The position numbers and the translations under genes were made by a program. Source: Sipunculus nudus (Eukaryota > Annelida > Sipuncula > Golfingiida > Sipunculidae). From it: DNA of 64,000 bases. Shown here one piece after another: positions 28,101 to 40,676 of the stretch. Position 1 is the stretch's first letter. Each line of letters opens with the position of its first letter. The notes below the pieces were generated by a model. That model was not told the DNA's origin and searched no databases. It saw nothing but the letters and a program-made list of their open reading frames with translations. Where the stretch lies: contig CM049318.1 in assembly GCA_026874595.1 (NCBI GenBank), positions 47,224,456-47,288,455 on the forward strand, written 5' to 3'.

Positions 28101-28370
28101 GACCTATCAATGGACGGGAGATACGTTTCCTAAACGGCCCCAAGGCCTGCAAGGAAACAGGGACATTTGGTAGCTGCGTGCCATTCAGGACTACTCTATG
28201 GACGGCAGATACGTTTCCTTAACGATCCCGACGTGCCATTCAGGACTTCTCGGTGGACGGAAGATACGTTTCCCAAACGATCCCGACGTGCCATTCAGGA
28301 CTTCTCTATGGACGGGAGATGCGCTTCCTTAACGGCCCCAAGGCCTGCAAGGTAACAGGGACATCTGGTA
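16160..28370 (+). repeat. Nested higher-order repeats (3,533-, 1,980-, 2,585-, 1,177- and 803-bp offsets)
   Basis: A rare CTACTCAATGGACGG variant occurs at 18056, 21589, 23569, 26154, 30028 and 33902 (start of the containing segment), giving spacings of 3533, 1980, 2585, 3874 and 3874. Subsegments repeat at 1,177 bp (22172 to 23349) and 803 bp (23349 to 24152; 25934 to 26737). The offset between 20741 and 29180 is 8,439, which equals 1980+2585+3874. The shorter blocks were therefore amplified inside a previously larger unit. Confidence 0.8.
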
Positions 28371-31300
28371 GCTGCGTGCCATTCAGGACTACTCTATGGA
28401 CGGCAGATACGTTTCCAAAACGATCCCGACGTGCCATTCAGGACTTCTCTATGGACGGGAGATACGTTTTACTAAACGGCCCCAAGGCCTGCAAGGTAAC
28501 AGGGACATCTGGTAGCTGCGTGCCATTTAGGACTACTCTTTGGACGGCAGATACGTTTCCAAAACGATCCCGACGTGCCATTCAGGACTTCTCTATGGAC
28601 GGGAGATACGTTTCCTAAACGGCCCCAAGGCCTGCAAGGTAACAGGGACATTTGGTAGCTGCGTGCCATTCAGGACTACTCTGCGGACGGCAGATACGTT
28701 TCCTAAACGGCCCCAAGGCCTGCAAGGAAACAGGGACATCTGGTAGCTGCGTGCCATTCAGGACTATTCTATGGACGGCAGATACGTTTCCTAAACGATC
28801 CCGACGTGCCATTCAGGACTACTCTATGGACGGCAAATATGTTTCTTAAACGATCCCAAGGCCTGCAAGGTAACAGGGACATCTGGTAGCTGCGTGCCAT
28901 TCAGGACTACTCTATGGACGGCAGATACGTTTCCTAAACGATCCCGACGTGCCATTCAGGACTACTCTATGGACGGCAGATACGTTTCCTAAACGATCCC
29001 AAGGCCTGCAAGGTAACACGGACATCTGGTAGCTGCGTGCCATTCAGGACTGCTCTATGGACGGCAGATACGTTTCCTAAACGATCCCGACGTGCCATTC
29101 AGGACTACTCTATGGACGGCAGATACGTTTCCTAAACGATCCCGAGGCCTGCAAGGTAACAGGGACATCTGGTAGCTGCGTGCCATTCAGGACTACTCTA
29201 TGGACGGCAGATACGTTTCCTAAACGATCCCAAGGCCTGCAAGGTAACAGGGACATCTGGAAGCTGCGTGCCATTCAGGACTACTCTATGGACGGCAGAT
29301 ACGTTTCCCAAACGATACCGACGTGCCATTCAGGACTTCTCTATGGACGGGAGATACGTTTCCTAAACGGCCCTAAGGCCTGCAAGGTAACAGGGACATC
29401 TGGTAGCTGCGTGCCATTCAGGACCACTCTATGGACGGCAGATACGTTTCCCAAACGATCCCGACGTGACATTCAAGACCTGTCTATGGACGGCAGATAC
29501 GTTTCTTAAACGCCCCCAAGGCCTGCAAGGAAACAGGGACATTTGGTAGCTGCGTGCCATTCAGGACTACTCTATGGACGGCAGATACGTTTCCTTAACG
29601 ATCCTGACGTGCCATTCAGGACTTCTCGGTGGACGGAAGATACGTTTCCCAAACGATCCCGACGTGCCATTCAGGACTTCTCTATGGACGGGAGATGCGT
29701 TTCCTTAACGGCCCCAAGGCCTGCAAGGTAACAGGGACATCTGGTAGCTGCGTGCCATTCAGGACTACTCTATGGACGGCAAATAAGTTTCCAAAACGAT
29801 CCCGACGTGCCATTCAGGACTTCCCTATGGACGGGAGATACGTTTTACTAAACGGCCCCAAGGCCTGCAAGGTAACAGGGACATCTGGTAGCTGCGTGCC
29901 ATTCAGGACTACTCTTTGGACGGCAGATACGTTTCCAAAACGATCCCGACGTGCCATTCAGGACTTCTCTATGGACGGGAGATACGTTTCCTAAACGGCC
30001 CCAAGGCCTGCAAGGTAACAGGGACATTTGGTAGCTGCGTGCCATTCAGGACTACTCTGCGGACGGCAGATACGTTTCCTAAACGGCCCCAAGGCCTGCA
30101 AGGTAACAGGGACATCTGGTAGCTGCGTGCCATTCAGGACTACTCAATGGACGGCAGATACGTTTCCTAAACGATCCCGACGTGCCATTCAGGACTACTC
30201 TATGGACGGCAAATATGTTTCTTAAACGATCCCAAGGCCTGCAAGGTAACAGGGACATCTGGTAGCTGCGTGCCATTCAGGACTACTCTATGGACGGCAG
30301 ATACGTTTCCTAAACGATCCCGACGTGCCATTCAGGACTACTCTATGGACGGCAGATACGTTTCCTAAACGATCCCGACGTGCCATTCAGGACTACTCTA
30401 TGGACGGCAGATACGTTTCCTAAACGATCCCAAGGCCTGCAAGGTAACACGGACATCTGGTAGCTCCGTGCCATTCAAGACTACTCTATGGACGGCAGAT
30501 ACGTTTCCTAAACGATCCCGACGTGCCATTCAGGACTACTCTATGGACGGCAGATACGTTTCCTAAACGATCCCAAGGCCTGCAAGGTAACAGGGACATC
30601 TGGTAGCTGCGTGCCATTCAGGACTACTCTATGGACGGCAGATACGTTTCCTAAACGATTCCAAGGCCTGCAAGGTAACAGGGACATCTGGAAGCTGCGT
30701 GCCATTCAGGACTACTCTATGGACGGCAGATACGTTTCCCAAACGATCCCGACGTGCCATTCAGGACTTCTCTATGGACGGGAGATACGTTTCCTAAACG
30801 GCCCCAAGGCCTGCAAGGTAACAGGGACATTTGGTAGCTGCGTGCCATTCAGGACTACTCTGCGGACGGCAGATACGTTTACTAAACGGCCCCAAGGCCT
30901 GCAAGGTAACAGGGACATCTGGTAGGTGCGTGCCATTCAGGACTATTCTATGGACGGCAGATACGTTTCCTAAACGATCCCGACGTGCCATTCAGGACTA
31001 CTCTATGGACGGCAAATATGTTTCTTAAACGATCCCAAGGCCTGCAAGGTAACAGGGACATCTGGTAGCTGCGTGCCATTCAGGACTACTCTATGGACGG
31101 GAGATACGTTTCCTAAACGATCCCGACGTGCCATTCAGGACTACTCTATGGACGGGAGATACGTTTCCTAAACGATCCCAAGGCCTGCAAGGTAACACGG
31201 ACATCTGGTAGCTGCGTGCCATTCAGGACTACTCTATGGACGGCAGATACGTTTCCTAAACGATCCCGACGTGCCATTCAGGACTACTCTATGGACGGCA

Positions 31301-34300
31301 GATACGTTTCCTAAACGATCCCAAGGCCTGCAAGGTAAAAGGGACATCTGGTAGCTGCGTGCCATTCAGGGCTACTCTATGGACGGCAGATACGTTTCCC
31401 AAACGATCCCAAGGCCTGCAAGGTAACAGGGACATCTGGTAGCTGCGTGCCATTCAGGACTACTCTATGGACGGCAGATACGTTTCCTAAACGATCCCGA
31501 CGTGCCATTCAGGACTACTCTATGGACGGCAGATACGTTTCCTAAACGATCCCGACGTGCCATTCAGGACTACTCTATGGACGGCAGATACGTTTCCTAA
31601 ACGATCCCAAGGCCTGCAAGGTAACACGGACATCTGGTAGCTCCGTGCCATTCAAGACTACTCTATGGACGGCAGATACGTTTCCTAAACGATCCCGACG
31701 TGCCATTCAGGACTACTCTATGGACGGCAGATACGTTTCCTAAACGATCCCAAGGCCTGCAAGGTAACAGGGACATCTGGTAGCTGCGTGCCATTCAGGA
31801 CTACTCTATGGACGGCAGATACGTTTCCTAAACGATTCCAAGGCCTGCAAGGTAACAGGGACATCTGGAAGCTGCGTGCCATTCAGGACTACTCTATGGA
31901 CGGCAGATACGTTTCCCAAACGATCCCGACGTGCCATTCAGGACTTCTCTATGGACGGGAGATACGTTTCCTAAACGGCCCCAAGGCCTGCAAGGTAACA
32001 GGGACATTTGGTAGCTGCGTGCCATTCAGGACTACTCTGCGGACGGCAGATACGTTTACTAAACGGCCCCAAGGCCTGCAAGGTAACAGGGACATCTGGT
32101 AGGTGCGTGCCATTCAGGACTATTCTATGGACGGCAGATACGTTTCCTAAACGATCCCGACGTGCCATTCAGGACTACTCTATGGACGGCAAATATGTTT
32201 CTTAAACGATCCCAAGGCCTGCAAGGTAACAGGGACATCTGGTAGCTGCGTGCCATTCAGGACTACTCTATGGACGGCAGATACGTTTCCAAAACGATCC
32301 CGACGTGCCATTCAGGACTTCTCTATGGACGGGAGATACGTTTTACTAAACGGCCCCAAGGCCTGCAAGGTAACAGGGACATCTGGTAGCTGCGTGCCAT
32401 TTAGGACTACTCTTTGGACGGCAGATACGTTTCCAAAACGATCCCGACGTGCCATTCAGGACTTCTCTATGGACGGGAGATACGTTTCCTAAACGGCCCC
32501 AAGGCCTGCAAGGTAACAGGGACATTTGGTAGCTGCGTGCCATTCAGGACTACTCTGCGGACGGCAGATACGTTTCCTAAACGGCCCCAAGGCCTGCAAG
32601 GAAACAGGGACATCTGGTAGCTGCGTGCCATTCAGGACTATTCTATGGACGGCAGATACGTTTCCTAAACGATCCCGACGTGCCATTCAGGACTACTCTA
32701 TGGACGGCAAATATGTTTCTTAAACGATCCCAAGGCCTGCAAGGTAACAGGGACATCTGGTAGCTGCGTGCCATTCAGGACTACTCTATGGACGGCAGAT
32801 ACGTTTCCTAAACGATCCCGACGTGCCATTCAGGACTACTCTATGGACGGCAGATACGTTTCCTAAACGATCCCAAGGCCTGCAAGGTAACACGGACATC
32901 TGGTAGCTGCGTGCCATTCAGGACTGCTCTATGGACGGCAGATACGTTTCCTAAACGATCCCGACGTGCCATTCAGGACTACTCTATGGACGGCAGATAC
33001 GTTTCCTAAACGATCCCGAGGCCTGCAAGGTAACAGGGACATCTGGTAGCTGCGTGCCATTCAGGACTACTCTATGGACGGCAGATACGTTTCCTAAACG
33101 ATCCCAAGGCCTGCAAGGTAACAGGGACATCTGGAAGCTGCGTGCCATTCAGGACTACTCTATGGACGGCAGATACGTTTCCCAAACGATACCGACGTGC
33201 CATTCAGGACTTCTCTATGGACGGGAGATACGTTTCCTAAACGGCCCTAAGGCCTGCAAGGTAACAGGGACATCTGGTAGCTGCGTGCCATTCAGGACCA
33301 CTCTATGGACGGCAGATACGTTTCCCAAACGATCCCGACGTGACATTCAAGACCTGTCTATGGACGGCAGATACGTTTCTTAAACGCCCCCAAGGCCTGC
33401 AAGGAAACAGGGACATTTGGTAGCTGCGTGCCATTCAGGACTACTCTATGGACGGCAGATACGTTTCCTTAACGATCCTGACGTGCCATTCAGGACTTCT
33501 CGGTGGACGGAAGATACGTTTCCCAAACGATCCCGACGTGCCATTCAGGACTTCTCTATGGACGGGAGATGCGTTTCCTTAACGGCCCCAAGGCCTGCAA
33601 GGTAACAGGGACATCTGGTAGCTGCGTGCCATTCAGGACTACTCTATGGACGGCAAATAAGTTTCCAAAACGATCCCGACGTGCCATTCAGGACTTCCCT
33701 ATGGACGGGAGATACGTTTTACTAAACGGCCCCAAGGCCTGCAAGGTAACAGGGACATCTGGTAGCTGCGTGCCATTCAGGACTACTCTTTGGACGGCAG
33801 ATACGTTTCCAAAACGATCCCGACGTGCCATTCAGGACTTCTCTATGGACGGGAGATACGTTTCCTAAACGGCCCCAAGGCCTGCAAGGTAACAGGGACA
33901 TTTGGTAGCTGCGTGCCATTCAGGACTACTCTGCGGACGGCAGATACGTTTCCTAAACGGCCCCAAGGCCTGCAAGGTAACAGGGACATCTGGTAGCTGC
34001 GTGCCATTCAGGACTACTCAATGGACGGCAGATACGTTTCCTAAACGATCCCGACGTGCCATTCAGGACTACTCTATGGACGGCAAATATGTTTCTTAAA
34101 CGATCCCAAGGCCTGCAAGGTAACAGGGACATCTGGTAGCTGCGTGCCATTCAGGACTACTCTATGGACGGCAGATACGTTTCCTAAACGATCCCGACGT
34201 GCCATTCAGGACTACTCTATGGACGGCAGATACGTTTCCTAAACGATCCCGACGTGCCATTCAGGACTACTCTATGGACGGCAGATACGTTTCCTAAACG

Positions 34301-36230
34301 ATCCCAAGGCCTGCAAGGTAACACGGACATCTGGTAGCTCCGTGCCATTCAAGACTACTCTATGGACGGCAGATACGTTTCCTAAACGATCCCGACGTGC
34401 CATTCAGGACTACTCTATGGACGGCAGATACGTTTCCTAAACGATCCCAAGGCCTGCAAGGTAACAGGGACATCTGGTAGCTGCGTGCCATTCAGGACTA
34501 CTCTATGGACGGCAGATACGTTTCCTAAACGATTCCAAGGCCTGCAAGGTAACAGGGACATCTGGAAGCTGCGTGCCATTCAGGACTACTCTATGGACGG
34601 CAGATACGTTTCCCAAACGATCCCGACGTGCCATTCAGGACTTCTCTATGGACGGGAGATACGTTTCCTAAACGGCCCCAAGGCCTGCAAGGTAACAGGG
34701 ACATTTGGTAGCTGCGTGCCATTCAGGACTACTCTGCGGACGGCAGATACGTTTACTAAACGGCCCCAAGGCCTGCAAGGTAACAGGGACATCTGGTAGG
34801 TGCGTGCCATTCAGGACTATTCTATGGACGGCAGATACGTTTCCTAAACGATCCCGACGTGCCATTCAGGACTACTCTATGGACGGCAAATATGTTTCTT
34901 AAACGATCCCAAGGCCTGCAAGGTAACAGGGACATCTGGTAGCTGCGTGCCATTCAGGACTACTCTATGGACGGGAGATACGTTTCCTAAACGATCCCGA
35001 CGTGCCATTCAGGACTACTCTATGGACGGGAGATACGTTTCCTAAACGATCCCAAGGCCTGCAAGGTAACACGGACATCTGGTAGCTGCGTGCCATTCAG
35101 GACTACTCTATGGACGGCAGATACGTTTCCTAAACGATCCCGACGTGCCATTCAGGACTACTCTATGGACGGCAGATACGTTTCCTAAACGATCCCAAGG
35201 CCTGCAAGGTAAAAGGGACATCTGGTAGCTGCGTGCCATTCAGGGCTACTCTATGGACGGCAGATACGTTTCCCAAACGATCCCAAGGCCTGCAAGGTAA
35301 CAGGGACATCTGGTAGCTGCGTGCCATTCAGGACTACTCTATGGACGGCAGATACGTTTCCTAAACGATCCCGACGTGCCATTCAGGACTACTCTATGGA
35401 CGGCAGATACGTTTCCTAAACGATCCCGACGTGCCATTCAGGACTACTCTATGGACGGCAGATACGTTTCCTAAACGATCCCAAGGCCTGCAAGGTAACA
35501 CGGACATCTGGTAGCTCCGTGCCATTCAAGACTACTCTATGGACGGCAGATACGTTTCCTAAACGATCCCGACGTGCCATTCAGGACTACTCTATGGACG
35601 GCAGATACGTTTCCTAAACGATCCCAAGGCCTGCAAGGTAACAGGGACATCTGGTAGCTGCGTGCCATTCAGGACTACTCTATGGACGGCAGATACGTTT
35701 CCTAAACGATTCCAAGGCCTGCAAGGTAACAGGGACATCTGGAAGCTGCGTGCCATTCAGGACTACTCTATGGACGGCAGATACGTTTCCCAAACGATCC
35801 CGACGTGCCATTCAGGACTTCTCTATGGACGGGAGATACGTTTCCTAAACGGCCCCAAGGCCTGCAAGGTAACAGGGACATTTGGTAGCTGCGTGCCATT
35901 CAGGACTACTCTGCGGACGGCAGATACGTTTACTAAACGGCCCCAAGGCCTGCAAGGTAACAGGGACATCTGGTAGGTGCGTGCCATTCAGGACTATTCT
36001 ATGGACGGCAGATACGTTTCCTAAACGATCCCGACGTGCCATTCAGGACTACTCTATGGACGGCAAATATGTTTCTTAAACGATCCCAAGGCCTGCAAGG
36101 TAACAGGGACATCTGGTAGCTGCGTGCCATTCAGGACTACTCTATGGACGGGAGATACGTTTCCTAAACGATCCCGACGTGCCATTCAGGACTACTCTAT
36201 GGACGGGAGATACGTTTCCTAAACGATCCC
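28370..36230 (+). repeat. Apparently identical tandem pair of 3,874-bp higher-order repeats
   Basis: Every variant-marked segment between about 28.4 and 32.25 kb recurs exactly 3,874 bp later (29180/33054, 29543/33417, 30028/33902, 30611/34485, 31788/35662 and others). The translated ORFs are identical in each pair. Each unit contains an internal 1,177-bp duplication. Such perfect kilobase-scale identity means very recent amplification or gene conversion, or else an assembly artefact. Confidence 0.85.
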
Positions 36231-36379
36231 AAGGCCTGCAAGGTAACACGGACATCTGGTAGCTGCGTGCCATTCAGGACTACTCTATGGACGGCAGATA
36301 CGTTTCCTAAACGATCCCGACGTGCCATTCAGGACTACTCTATGGACGGCAGATACGTTTCCTAAACGATCCCAAGGCC

Positions 36380-38045
36380 TGCAAGGTAAAAGGGACATCT
36401 GGTAGCTGCGTGCCATTCAGGGCTACTCTATGGACGGCAGATACGTTTCCCAAACGATCCCAAGGCCTGCAAGGTAAAAGGGACATCTGGTAGCTCCGTG
36501 CCATTCAAGACTACTCTATGGACGGCAGATACGTTTCCTAAACGATCCCGACGTGCCATTCAGGACTACTCTATGGACGGCAGATACGTTTCCTAAACGA
36601 TCCCAAGGCCTGCAAGGTAACAGGGACATCGGGTAGCTGCGTGCCATTCAGGACTACTCTATGGACGGCAGATACGTTTCCTAAACGATCCCAAGGCCTG
36701 CAAGGTAACAGGGACATCTGGAAGCTGCGTGCCATTCAGGACTACTCTATGGACGGCAGATACGTTTCCGAAACGATCCCGACGTGCCATTCAGGACTTC
36801 TCTATGGACGGGAGATACGTTTCCTAAACGGCCCCAAGGCCTGCAAGGTAACAGGGACATTTGGTAGCTGCGTGCCATTCAGGACTACCCTGCGTACGGC
36901 AGATACGTTTACTAAACGGCCCCAAGGCCTGCAAGGTAACAGGGACATCTGGTAGGTGCGTGCCATTCAGGACTATTCTATGGACGGCAGATACGTTTCC
37001 TAAACGATCCCGACGTGCCATTCAGGACTACTCTATGGACGGCAAATATGTTTCTTAAACGATCCCAAGGCCTGCAAGGTAACAGGGACATCTGGTAGCT
37101 GCGTGCCATTCAGGACTACTCTATGGACGGCAGATACGTTTCCTAAACGATCCCGACGTGCCATTCAGGACTACTCGATGGACGGGAGATACGTTTCCTA
37201 AACGATCCCAAGGCCTGCAAGGTAACACGGACATCTGGTAGCTGCGTGCCATTCAGGACTACTCTATGGACGGCAGATACGTTTCCTAAACGATCCCGAC
37301 GTGCCATTCAGGACTACTCTATGGACGGCAGATACGTTTCCTAAACGATCCCAAGGCCTGCAAGGTAAAAGGGACATCTGGTAGCTGCGTGCCATTCAGG
37401 ACTACTCTATGGACGGCAGATACGTTCCCAAACGATCCCAAGGCCTGCAAGGTAACACGGACATCTGGTAGTTCCGTGCCATTCAGGACTACTCTATGGA
37501 CGGCAGATACGTTTCCTAACCGATCCCGACGTGCCATTCAGGACTACTCTATGGACGGCAGATATGATTCTTAAACGATCCTAAGGCCTGCAAGGTAACA
37601 GGGACAGCTGGTAGCTGCGTGCCATTCAGGACTACTCTATGGACGGCAGATACGTTTCCCAAACGATCCCGACGTGCCTTTCAGGACTTCTCTATGGACG
37701 AGAGATACGTTTCCTAAACGGCCCCAAGGCCTGCAAGGTAACAGGGACATCTGGTAGCTGCGTTCCATTCAGGACTACTCTATGGACGGCTGATACGTTT
37801 CCTAAACGATCCCAAGGCCTGCAAGGTAAAAGGGACATCTGGTAGCTGCGTGCCATTCAGGACTACTCTATGGACGGCAGATACGTTTCCTAAACGATCC
37901 CAAGGCCTGCAAGGTAACAGGGACATCTGGTAGCTGCGTGCCATTCAGGACTTCTCTATGGACGGCAGATGCGTTTCCTAAACGATCCCAAGGCCTGCAA
38001 GGTAACACGGACATCTGGTAGCTGCGTGACATTCAGGATTGCTCA
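36380..38045 (+). repeat. Right edge of the satellite, with a copy of the 18.4-19.4 kb block
   Basis: The block from about 36.4 to 37.3 kb matches 18.4-19.4 kb at an offset of 17,969 bp. It includes private variants such as TTTCCGAAACGATCCCG, CATCGGGTAGCTG and CCTGCGTACGG. After 37.4 kb the monomers diverge and the array stops at a degenerate unit (GTGACATTCAGGATTGCTCAGG). Confidence 0.8.
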
Positions 38046-39095
38046 GGGGACAGGATTCATTGCATGAAACACTGTTTTGAAGAATGTTTGAATATGCTTC
38101 ATGTGGTGGAAGGAAATAGATATGAAATCTATTTTCAAAAAATCTGAAACAAAATAGGCACCTTCAGCATATCATGTCAAATGCATGCTTTTATGCGATG
38201 CTTCAGATAATGATCATGTTGGCGATAAAACACCCTTTTATATATTCAGCTATACAAAATAATGAAAAAAAACCAGATGTATCTTAAAAATTACATCAGT
38301 ATGAAGGGTGACTATTACAAGATAACCTGTGCAAATTACAAATCTATATATGAATTACAATGGTGGACAGATTTTAAATCACCTGTAGCAGGCAGACGAG
38401 AGCGTCAGGTCTGTGCTGCATGCACACTTGGTGTCATGAAACAGCTTCGCAGCAAGTCTGATCAAAGTTTGCGTCAAACTGGCTGTGGTGAAGTGTGGTA
38501 AGGATTGTGCCCGGCGATCAGGTGTTATATCGTTCCGCAACAGAACGTCCGAATTTGCTTTTCGAATTTTACAATAGACATGCACTTGTTGGCGAAGGTA
38601 CTTACACATATATATATATATTTTGTGATATATTATTTAAGAAACGTGAAATAACTTCAAATAAGCCATACGAATCATTTACAGCCGCGTTCTGATTACC
38701 ATGCCGATCTGTGTGTCAATCATGCGTCACTCGCCCTTTGTTGTTGATTGTGCAATAGGCTGTCCTCGTGGGGCAATAAACCTGAACGACCTCATACCTC
38801 CCTATCTCTAGCTCACACCAAATACACGTTTTTACTGTCCTGGCTTTCGTTTGCTTCTAAGGAATGTTCCTAGAGAGAATCAACTTCACACTAAAAGGGG
38901 TCTTCAACTTATTTCACGGCAAAGGACGGGAGCCCTGGATTTTTTTAACAATCTACATAACTTTCCTGCTTTCCAATAATCCCGCGCACTGATGAATTAC
39001 AAATTATTCCATTCCATGCCACGAGACCAATTTATAAATGAACTACTACTCATTTGTGGATAAATTGAAGAGATTTCTAATTAAAAATAGCTAAT
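38046..39095. other. Unique-looking spacer between satellite and 43-bp minisatellite
   Basis: No confident gene. Opposing short ORFs at 38262-38695 (plus) and 38379-38609 (minus) lack family motifs. On the minus strand a CTACAG|GTGATT donor-like site occurs near 38380, but no partner acceptor or homologous coding sequence can be supported. Confidence 0.4.
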
Positions 39096-39099
39096 AAAT

Positions 39100-39843
39100 A
39101 AACGACGTGTATATCCGTCATTGGCACTTGGTGAATCATAATAAATGGCGTGTATATCCGTCACTGGCACTAAGTGAATCATAATAAACGACGTGTATAT
39201 CCGTCACTGGCACTAGGTGAATCATAATAAACGACGTGTATATCCGTCACTGGCACTAGGTGAATCATAATAAACGACGTGTATATCCGTCACTGGCACT
39301 AGGTGAATCATAACAAACGACGTTTATATCCGTAACTGGCACTAGGTGATTCATAACAAACGACGTTTATATCCGTCACTGGCACTGGGTGAATCATAAC
39401 AAACGACGTTTATATCCGTCACTGGCACTAGGTGAATCATAACAAACGACGTTTTAATCCGTCACTGGCACTAGGTGAATCATAACAAACGACGTTTATA
39501 TCCGTCACTGGCACTAGGTGAATCATAACAAACGACGTTTATATCCGTCACTGGCACTAGGTGAATCATAATAAACGACGTTTATATCCGTCACTGGCAC
39601 TAGGTGAATCATAATAAACGACGTTTATATCCGTCACTGGCACTAGGTGAATCATAATAAACGACTTTTATATCCGTCACTGGCACTAGATGAATCATAA
39701 TAAACGACGTTTATATCGGTCACTGGCGTTTGGTGAATCATAACAAACGACGTTTATATCTGTCACTGGCACTAGGTGAATCATAATAAACGACGTTTAT
39801 ATCCGTCACTGGCACTTGGTGAATCATAATAAACGTCGTTTAT
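39100..39843 (+). repeat. 43-bp minisatellite, ~17 units, direct orientation
   Basis: The unit begins ACGACGTTTATATCCGTCAC and continues TGGCACTAGGTGAATCATAATAA; spacing is 43 bp (39106, 39149, 39192 and so on). The first five units carry GTGTATATCC and later ones GTTTATATCC, so the array has been homogenised in blocks. The last unit runs into AAACGTCGTTTATAC, a small palindrome at the array edge. The same unit occurs inverted at 40508-40676. Confidence 0.95.
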
Positions 39844-40320
39844 ACTCAGAAGATAAATAATGAAGAGATAAAATTTATACGATGAAACTACCAAAATTCG
39901 TAGTTAATACTTGCATAATAATAATTTCGGTCTGTGTGGGATACTGTTATCGAATAAAAATTTAGCTCAGCTTACTATAGGAACTATTCTAAACTTATTT
40001 ATAGACCCTGTTTGGATTCGGGACAATAAACATATATGTAAAATAAATCTATATTGTATAAATTGAATATATTATAATAATACGGTGGTTTAAATGGCAC
40101 ACTATTTTGATAGGGTTGTACCTTTTATGTCTAAAAGGCCATATACTATTTCATGTCATATAACCGAGTGTACTTTCATTGGTACGTATACAGGCGGTGG
40201 CGGAGGCATGTAAAACAGACTATCAACAGAGACTACCCGTAAATACTTGCTCACCTCTTCTCCGAGCTTGGCTTCAGAGGGAAAAACAAGTGTGTTGGAC
40301 ACCCCAAGAGCAGGCAAATC
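39844..40320. other. Spacer between the inverted 43-bp arrays
   Basis: AT-rich, without a recognisable gene. It forms the loop of the inverted-array structure, together with the first copy of the duplicated element that follows. Confidence 0.5.
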
Positions 40321-40507
40321 CATTTAAGTTCTGAGAAATGTTTGTCTGAGTACAAAAGTCATCAAGATAATAAAAAAAATAACGTAAAACTTACAAAAAC
40401 TAAAATCGGTTATTGGGCCAAGCCCATCTGCAGACGGGCCAGAAAGTGCATGGAATCAAATCTGTTATTGGGGTGTCAGATACGCAGACAGGCTCCAACA
40501 TATACAC
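40321..40507 (+). repeat. First copy of a duplicated dispersed element
   Basis: The sentence CATTTAAGTTCTGAGAAATG through GCTCCAACATATACACGTC is shared with 41582-41838 with moderate divergence. Its GGGCCAAGCCCATCTGCAGACGGGCC segment is self-complementary. The copy ends exactly where the inverted 43-bp array begins. The array unit (ATACACGTCGTTTATT) therefore looks like an amplification of this element's own terminus. Confidence 0.75.
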
Positions 40508-40676
40508 GTCGTTTATTATGATTCACCTAGTGCCAGTGACGGATATAAACGTCGTTTATTATGATTCACCTAGTGCCAGTGACGGATATAAACGTCGTTG
40601 ATTATGATTCACCTAGTGCCAGTGACGGATATAAATGTCGTTTATTATGATTCACCTAGTGCCAGTGACGGATATA
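40508..40676 (-). repeat. 43-bp minisatellite, 4 units, inverted orientation
   Basis: Units start at 40508, 40551, 40594 and 40637 and are the reverse complement of the 39.1-39.8 kb array. The two arrays could pair as a long hairpin around a ~665-base loop. Confidence 0.95.

Larger units (their letters stand above)
11940..38045 (+). repeat. 26-kb satellite array: 88-bp and 55-bp monomers in higher-order repeats
   Basis: The array has two interleaved monomer types. The long one (88 bp) runs GATCCC-AAGGCCTGCAAGGTAACAG-GGACATCTGGTAGCTG-CGTGCCATTCAGGACTAC to TACGTTTCCTAAAC. The short one (55 bp) is the same monomer with 35 bases between GATCCC and CGTGCC replaced by GA. Counting across 23349-24151 gives six long and five short units, which is exactly 803 bp. 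At a similar ratio the whole array holds roughly 350 monomers. All repeats face the same way. It is GC-richer than its flanks. Edge monomers (11.94-12.4 and 37.4-38.0 kb) are the most diverged. ORFs of 60-139 codons recur on both strands because the sequence has few stops. The 88+55 period is not a multiple of three, so no frame is maintained and I regard the array as non-coding. Confidence 0.97.

Noticed and set aside
16160..36230. CENP-B box or other known centromere motif in the satellite
   Set aside because: I looked for the TTCG....A..CGGG pattern in the monomers and found none. Centromeric function cannot be inferred from sequence alone.
12199..37845. Dozens of 60-139 codon ORFs with repeated PFRTTLWTADTFPKRS-like peptides
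   Set aside because: They are translations of the satellite on both strands. The 88+55 period is not a multiple of three, frames break at every higher-order change, and sense and antisense are equally open. No start context, splice signal or protein family supports coding.
11940..38045. CRISPR-like or other prokaryotic repeat-spacer array
   Set aside because: The intervals between repeats are themselves repeats, the units are contiguous monomers, and the context is clearly eukaryotic with LINE and LTR elements.
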